Shown: in pieces, positions 60,156 to 64,000 of the stretch
Layout: each line of letters opens with the position of its first letter
How positions within the stretch are numbered: position 1 is the first letter of the stretch
Source: Membranipora membranacea
Lineage: Eukaryota; Bryozoa; Gymnolaemata; Cheilostomatida; Membraniporidae
DNA: 64,000 nt
NCBI GenBank assembly: GCA_914767715.1
Contig: OU612069.1
Coordinates: 27,897,387 to 27,961,386, forward strand
Direction: 5' to 3'
The notes under the pieces: model-generated
What the model was told of the DNA's origin: nothing
The model's input: the letters and a program-made list of their open reading frames with translations, nothing else
Database searches by the model: none
Made by a program: the position numbers and the translations under genes

Positions 60156-61342
60156 GAGACAATCTTCCCTGGCTGAACATACAAACAACAATGTCCATTT
60201 CCATTTATTATGAGGATGAGAAAGGAAAACTGTTGGCCCAAGGACAGTGACACACTACACTTCTAAGCCTTTGCTTTGGGATCACCAATCATAATCATAT
60301 TTTCAATGTTATCATCATGGCAAAAGGGAGGAAGACTGTCTCACAGGATAATTGGTCAGTCTAGTCTATTATTCTTCCAGTCATCCTTCCAATGCAAGGA
60401 GCCTGTGTTCTGTGGTGTGGTCTGATAGATAGTAGTCCATTAGTTAGTGTTTGATTGGGCTTAAGTTTGCTGAAACCTTTGCTGTCCATGTCCATGGTTT
60501 CCTGCTGTTGCAGAATTAGAAATGAATGTCACATGAGGAATAGCTAACAAAAAAGCAGTTCTCCCGCGATCATGTAGGCCTACATATGTCGAAAAAGTTT
60601 ATTGCAGCTACATCATGAATTGTTTCAATATTTTGCAACTGAAAAGCTTTGGCGGCTGGGGCTCCGCCCAAGACCCCAAAACCCCCAGCTGTTATGGCTC
60701 GGGCCTCAATTCGAGCGCTACGCGCCCTCAAAATGTCAGTGTATTTTACAATTGGGGTAAGAAAATTTTCTCTGAGACACCACTGTCCCAGTCCCATCCC
60801 AATACAACCTATGACCTATGACCATACCACACTTGCTAAACTAAGCAACACTTAACTTTTATGTAGAAGCCAAAATTCCAAGAAGTGAAGGATTTGGCTG
60901 AAGTCACAGATGGATTATTCTTAAAAAAAATTAAAAAACTCAAGTTCACCCAAATCCTGCCAGCCAACCTGAAAACTAATGAGAAGAAGCAATAGAATCA
61001 GAACAACACCAACCTACTCTATCTCCAATAGACATACTGTTTATTGAGCAACTGATAAAATGCATCCATAGGGGAAGCCGGGGTAATTTGTGCATTGGGG
61101 TAATTTGTGCATCTCAGTTTTTAGCAAAAGTATTGTAGTTGCAGAGTTGACTTCCTACACACATATCCACCATTACTGTACGGCCATAATGTTTCCTGGT
61201 TCTCAACTAAAGATCTCATGGTGAGTGAAATTTCTTAAATTTTATGTATTGCTTACTTAAAAGTATTTTTCATACAGTTAGTTAGATGTCTAATGATTGT
61301 GAGCCCTCTTTAAGGTATTGTTTACTCATTTCAGTTGACATA
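60156..61342. other. No gene recognised; GC-rich hairpin patch
   Basis: At about 60645-60735 lies a GC-rich stretch with short hairpins (GGCGGCTGGGGCTCCGCC), the type seen at ends of some SINE or MITE families. Its boundaries are not clear. The remainder is AT-rich. Confidence 0.5.
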
Positions 61343-62774
61343 ATGCCTCGTAATTACCAACGGAAAACCACCAGACGGACATTACCGATGATAACCTGAG
61401 AAATGATGCTAGGATGGTGAGAGAGGAAAAGAGCAAGATTAGCCATCCTGCAGCGGCATGTGGAGTTAATCGTATGACTCTAGCACGATACATAAGCAAG
61501 GGTGAGAAAAGAGGCTACGAAATCACAAGCTCAGCTCACAGAATTTTCACAGACGAAGATGAGAAGTCGCTCGCTGACCACATCAAGATGCTGGACAGTG
61601 TTTTCTTGGTCTAAGCAGAGACAAGGTGCGAACGCTGGCATGTGACTATGCCACTTCCAATAACATTACAACTCCGGCTAGCTGGACTACGATTGGCATG
61701 GCTGGTGAGAGTATCATCATAATAATATTATATTAAGAGTTAAAGTGTCACCCTATTTTTTATGTGTTGTGGTAATGTAATCTCAATCTATCTTTGTGAT
61801 TCTGCTATTGTAGGGCTTGACTGGTTTGCCAAGTTCATTGATAGGAAATAAGCTGTCAATCCGAAAGCCTGAGGCAACGTCGCTGGCCCGCCGGACAGCT
61901 TTCAACAAAGTGACTGTGGCTGGTTCCTTCGGAAAACTTTCAGACATCATGTCAAGGTGGGCATATGCCTTTATTACTCTTGGGGACCTACATGTAGGCC
62001 TATAATATAGAGTGTTGTTGTTAAACGAAATATTACCAGTCATCCAAACTGAATGATGACTGTTCGGGATGATTTAGGATTATTAAGACCTTTGGTCTTA
62101 TATTTCTTATCCAATTTGTTTTTCAGATTCAACTTCAATCCGCAAGACATCTATAATTTGGATGAAACAGGCGTCACGACCGTACAAGTGGAAAGGTGGT
62201 CACGGCAATCGGGAAGAAGCAAGTGGGGTCATCGTCTTCGCGGGAACATGGTGAAACTACAACCTTGTGTTGCGCTGTTAATGATGAAGGCACCGCTATT
62301 CCCCCATTCTATATATTCCCCAGAGTATTCATAAAACAGGCATTCATGTATGGCTGTGCACCAAATTCGAAAGGTGTCGCTGCAAAATCTGGCTGCATGA
62401 GCTCAGAACTGTTTGCAAATGAGTATTTGTCATTTTTTATTTCAAATGTGCGGTGCTCCAAGGAAATACCTGTTCTGTCAATTCTGAACAACCACAGCTC
62501 CCACGTTTCCCTCGAGGCAGTGGAAATGTGCAAGGACGCTGGTATACACATGCTAACCATTCCCCCAGACACATTTAAAAGATATTACAACCAAGCCCTA
62601 GACGACTGGATTAGATCAAATCCAGGACAGAGTATTTCGATATATGAGACGGCTAAGCTCTCAGCTATAGCTTTCAACAAAAGCATGACCTGTGAAAACA
62701 TCAATTCCTCTTTCCGACGCACTGGTATTTATCTTCTGAATTCCATGGAGTTTGGTGATCATGAGTATATTTAA
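61343..62774 (+). pseudogene. pogo/Tigger-type transposase pseudogene with altered catalytic site
   Basis: Exon 1 (61343-61704): MPRNYQRKTTR, then in another frame SHPAAACGVNRMTLARYISK, a pipsqueak-type helix-turn-helix, FTDEDEKSLADHIKML and ACDYATSNNI. Exon 2 (61814-61956): WFAKFIDR, KLSIRKPEATSLARRTAFNK. Exon 3 (62127-62774): IYNLDETGVTTV with the first catalytic Asp, TAIGKKQVGSSSSREHG, IPPFYIFPRVF and ILNNHSSHVSLEAVEM. Here the second catalytic Asp, normally D-NHSSH, is Asn. IPPDTFKRYYNQALDDW follows at once, so the usual LQPLD segment with the third acidic residue is deleted. At least four frameshifts are present. Splice sites (GCTG|GTGAGA, TCAAG|GTGGGC, TTTTTCAG|) are consistent. It cannot be active. 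Confidence 0.75.
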
Positions 62775-62939
62775 GCCAGCGTGACTGAACAACCTCTGTT
62801 GGCTGGACAGTCTGAAGCCGACAGAGATCCGATGCAGCAAGGATTCACCATCACTTCGCTATTTTTGCCATCATTCAGTCCTCAAGCATTAACCCAGTAC
62901 AACCAACCTGTTTTTTAACTTGGTTCTGGAAAATGTATT

Positions 62940-63420
62940 TTATAAAGCACACAAAAAAGTCTACCTTAAGCGCTGAAACTTGCAGGGACCAAACTTCTGA
63001 TGGCTGTCCGATGGGTTCAGTGTGTTTGGGATATTTGCGACAATATTGCAGTTGTACATGGAATCTAGCATCAATGCAGCAGACCGACCACACAGTGCCA
63101 GATGTGCTCTTTTGAAAGTTGTCGAGCTAATGAAGCAGACAGTATGCAACATGATCAGCCATCACACTGCCACAGAGAAAGTCAATAAGCCAGAAATGGT
63201 TCATTCAATGTTCACAGCAGCTTGGTTGGGTGACAATGACGGGGGAAGGGTATCATGCTTCAGATGGAGACGTCACGGAGTAGAAAACAATGGTCAAAGG
63301 TCAAGCCACATGAGGCAGTAGCCCCAGGTATACAGTAGAGGGCAGGCGTATGATGAACTTCCTACTAATGCTCTCATCATATACCCCTATCGTCTATACA
63401 ATGCTGTCAACCATTTGCTG
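62940..63420 (+). pseudogene. P-like transposase unit fragment, solo copy
   Basis: Resembles the repeated units at 16270, 18130, 41285 and 43090: GGACCAAACTTCTGATGGC, then VQCVWDICDNIAVVHGI, QQTDHTVPDVL and VELMKQTVCNM. It ends in the stretch corresponding to the YPYHLYNAVN part of other units. It is the most diverged copy and lies outside the segmental duplication, so the family is dispersed, not only a local tandem. Confidence 0.5.
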
Positions 63421-63892
63421 TCAACCAGCAGCTGTCAGCCTACAAGAAATGTAATAATTCACACCGAGGGTTCGAGGCTATAGTTGTACAATGGAAGCCA
63501 CAGGTTAGCAAATGACTATTAACACTAAACATTGTCAGTGCTTTATGTAGTGTCAATATGTATTCAGGTCTACACAGGCAATGATATGAGAGGCAAAGCC
63601 ATAGACATAGCAATAAGTTGATGCATTGACATACTTTAGCATTTCAACTTCTATTCTGAGGTGTGTGGCAAGTGCTGTACAAGACTGTCTTACAACACTC
63701 ATGCGTCACATAGCGGACATGCCTCATGTCTTACAACACTAATCTATCGCCAGCTACGGTTTAGTGCTGATTTTGAACAGGAAATATTTGTGATGACTAG
63801 AGGATGTCTCCTTCCAATTTTTGTTTTTCCTTAGTTGAGTGATACTATACTATGTTCAAAATAAAGCAAAATTACTTGTTCCCTTGTTGTAG
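63421..63892. other. No gene recognised
   Basis: AT-rich spacer before the candidate exon at 63893. Confidence 0.5.
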
Positions 63893-63987
63893 ATATCATT
63901 ATGAGTTTGGTCGAATAGATAAGGCTCATTTGGCAGCAAAGGAATTGGAGAGGCTGGAGAAGCCTATAGGCTTGCTAGAGCCAACAG
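63893..63987 (+). CDS. Candidate exon, unrecognised
   Basis: Flanked by a TTGTTGTAG acceptor and CCAACAG|GTAAGG donor. One frame is open and reads YHYEFGRIDKAHLAAKELER then LEKPIGLLEPTG. The family is unknown and the gene, if real, continues past the window edge. Evidence rests on splice consensus and one open frame. Confidence 0.3.
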
Positions 63988-64000
63988 GTAAGGGCCACTT

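Overview
This is eukaryotic, metazoan-type DNA. It is AT-rich and gene-poor. Coding pieces are short, sit between GT..AG introns, and are mostly relics of transposable elements. The host-type fragments are HECT ubiquitin ligase domains, POT/SLC15 peptide transporter exons and a MADF-like exon. The transposon families present (hAT, MULE, Harbinger, pogo/Tigger, a P-like transposase, non-LTR retrotransposons) suggest a marine invertebrate, but nothing here fixes the species. No bacterial genes, CRISPR array, rRNA or functional tRNA was seen.

Layout. 0.3-2.5 kb: a tandem array with an exact 240-bp period, split by a 515-bp foldback element. 3.4-4.6 kb: two tail-to-tail POT/SLC15 transporter 3' ends. 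6.6-11.0 kb: a four-exon HECT-domain gene with one in-frame TAG, then a two-unit minisatellite (11.9-12.3 kb) and a second HECT C-terminal exon (13.7-14.0 kb). 14.16-25.68 kb and 35.61-50.20 kb are two copies of one segmental duplication. Each holds a tandem block of P-like transposase fragments, a two-exon DDE-type transposase-like gene of an unassigned family, a recurrent 13-14 bp motif and a Harbinger remnant. Copy 2 also carries a 5'-truncated LINE and a small foldback element. Between the copies lie a MULE remnant (26.6-28.5 kb), a LINE 3' end, a minisatellite, a 308-bp foldback and a hAT transposase pseudogene whose introns can be followed (32.2-34.9 kb). After copy 2: an unrecognised ORF, a MADF-like exon, a LINE 3' fragment, a POT/SLC15 5' half whose coding exon is split by a 415-bp hAT-type MITE carrying a tRNA-like promoter, two pogo/Tigger transposase relics, another LINE C-terminus and another P-like fragment.

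The genes do not form a pathway. What the window records is the order of events: shared stop codons show the transposase gene was already dead before the segment was duplicated, and later insertions are visible against empty sites in the sister copy. The two most unusual objects are the foldback family that leaves no target duplication (843-1357 and 48183-48408, both with empty-site evidence) and the hAT MITE with internal A/B boxes inserted in a transporter exon (55485-55899). Many exon boundaries are inferred from splice consensus and reading frame; no database search was possible.
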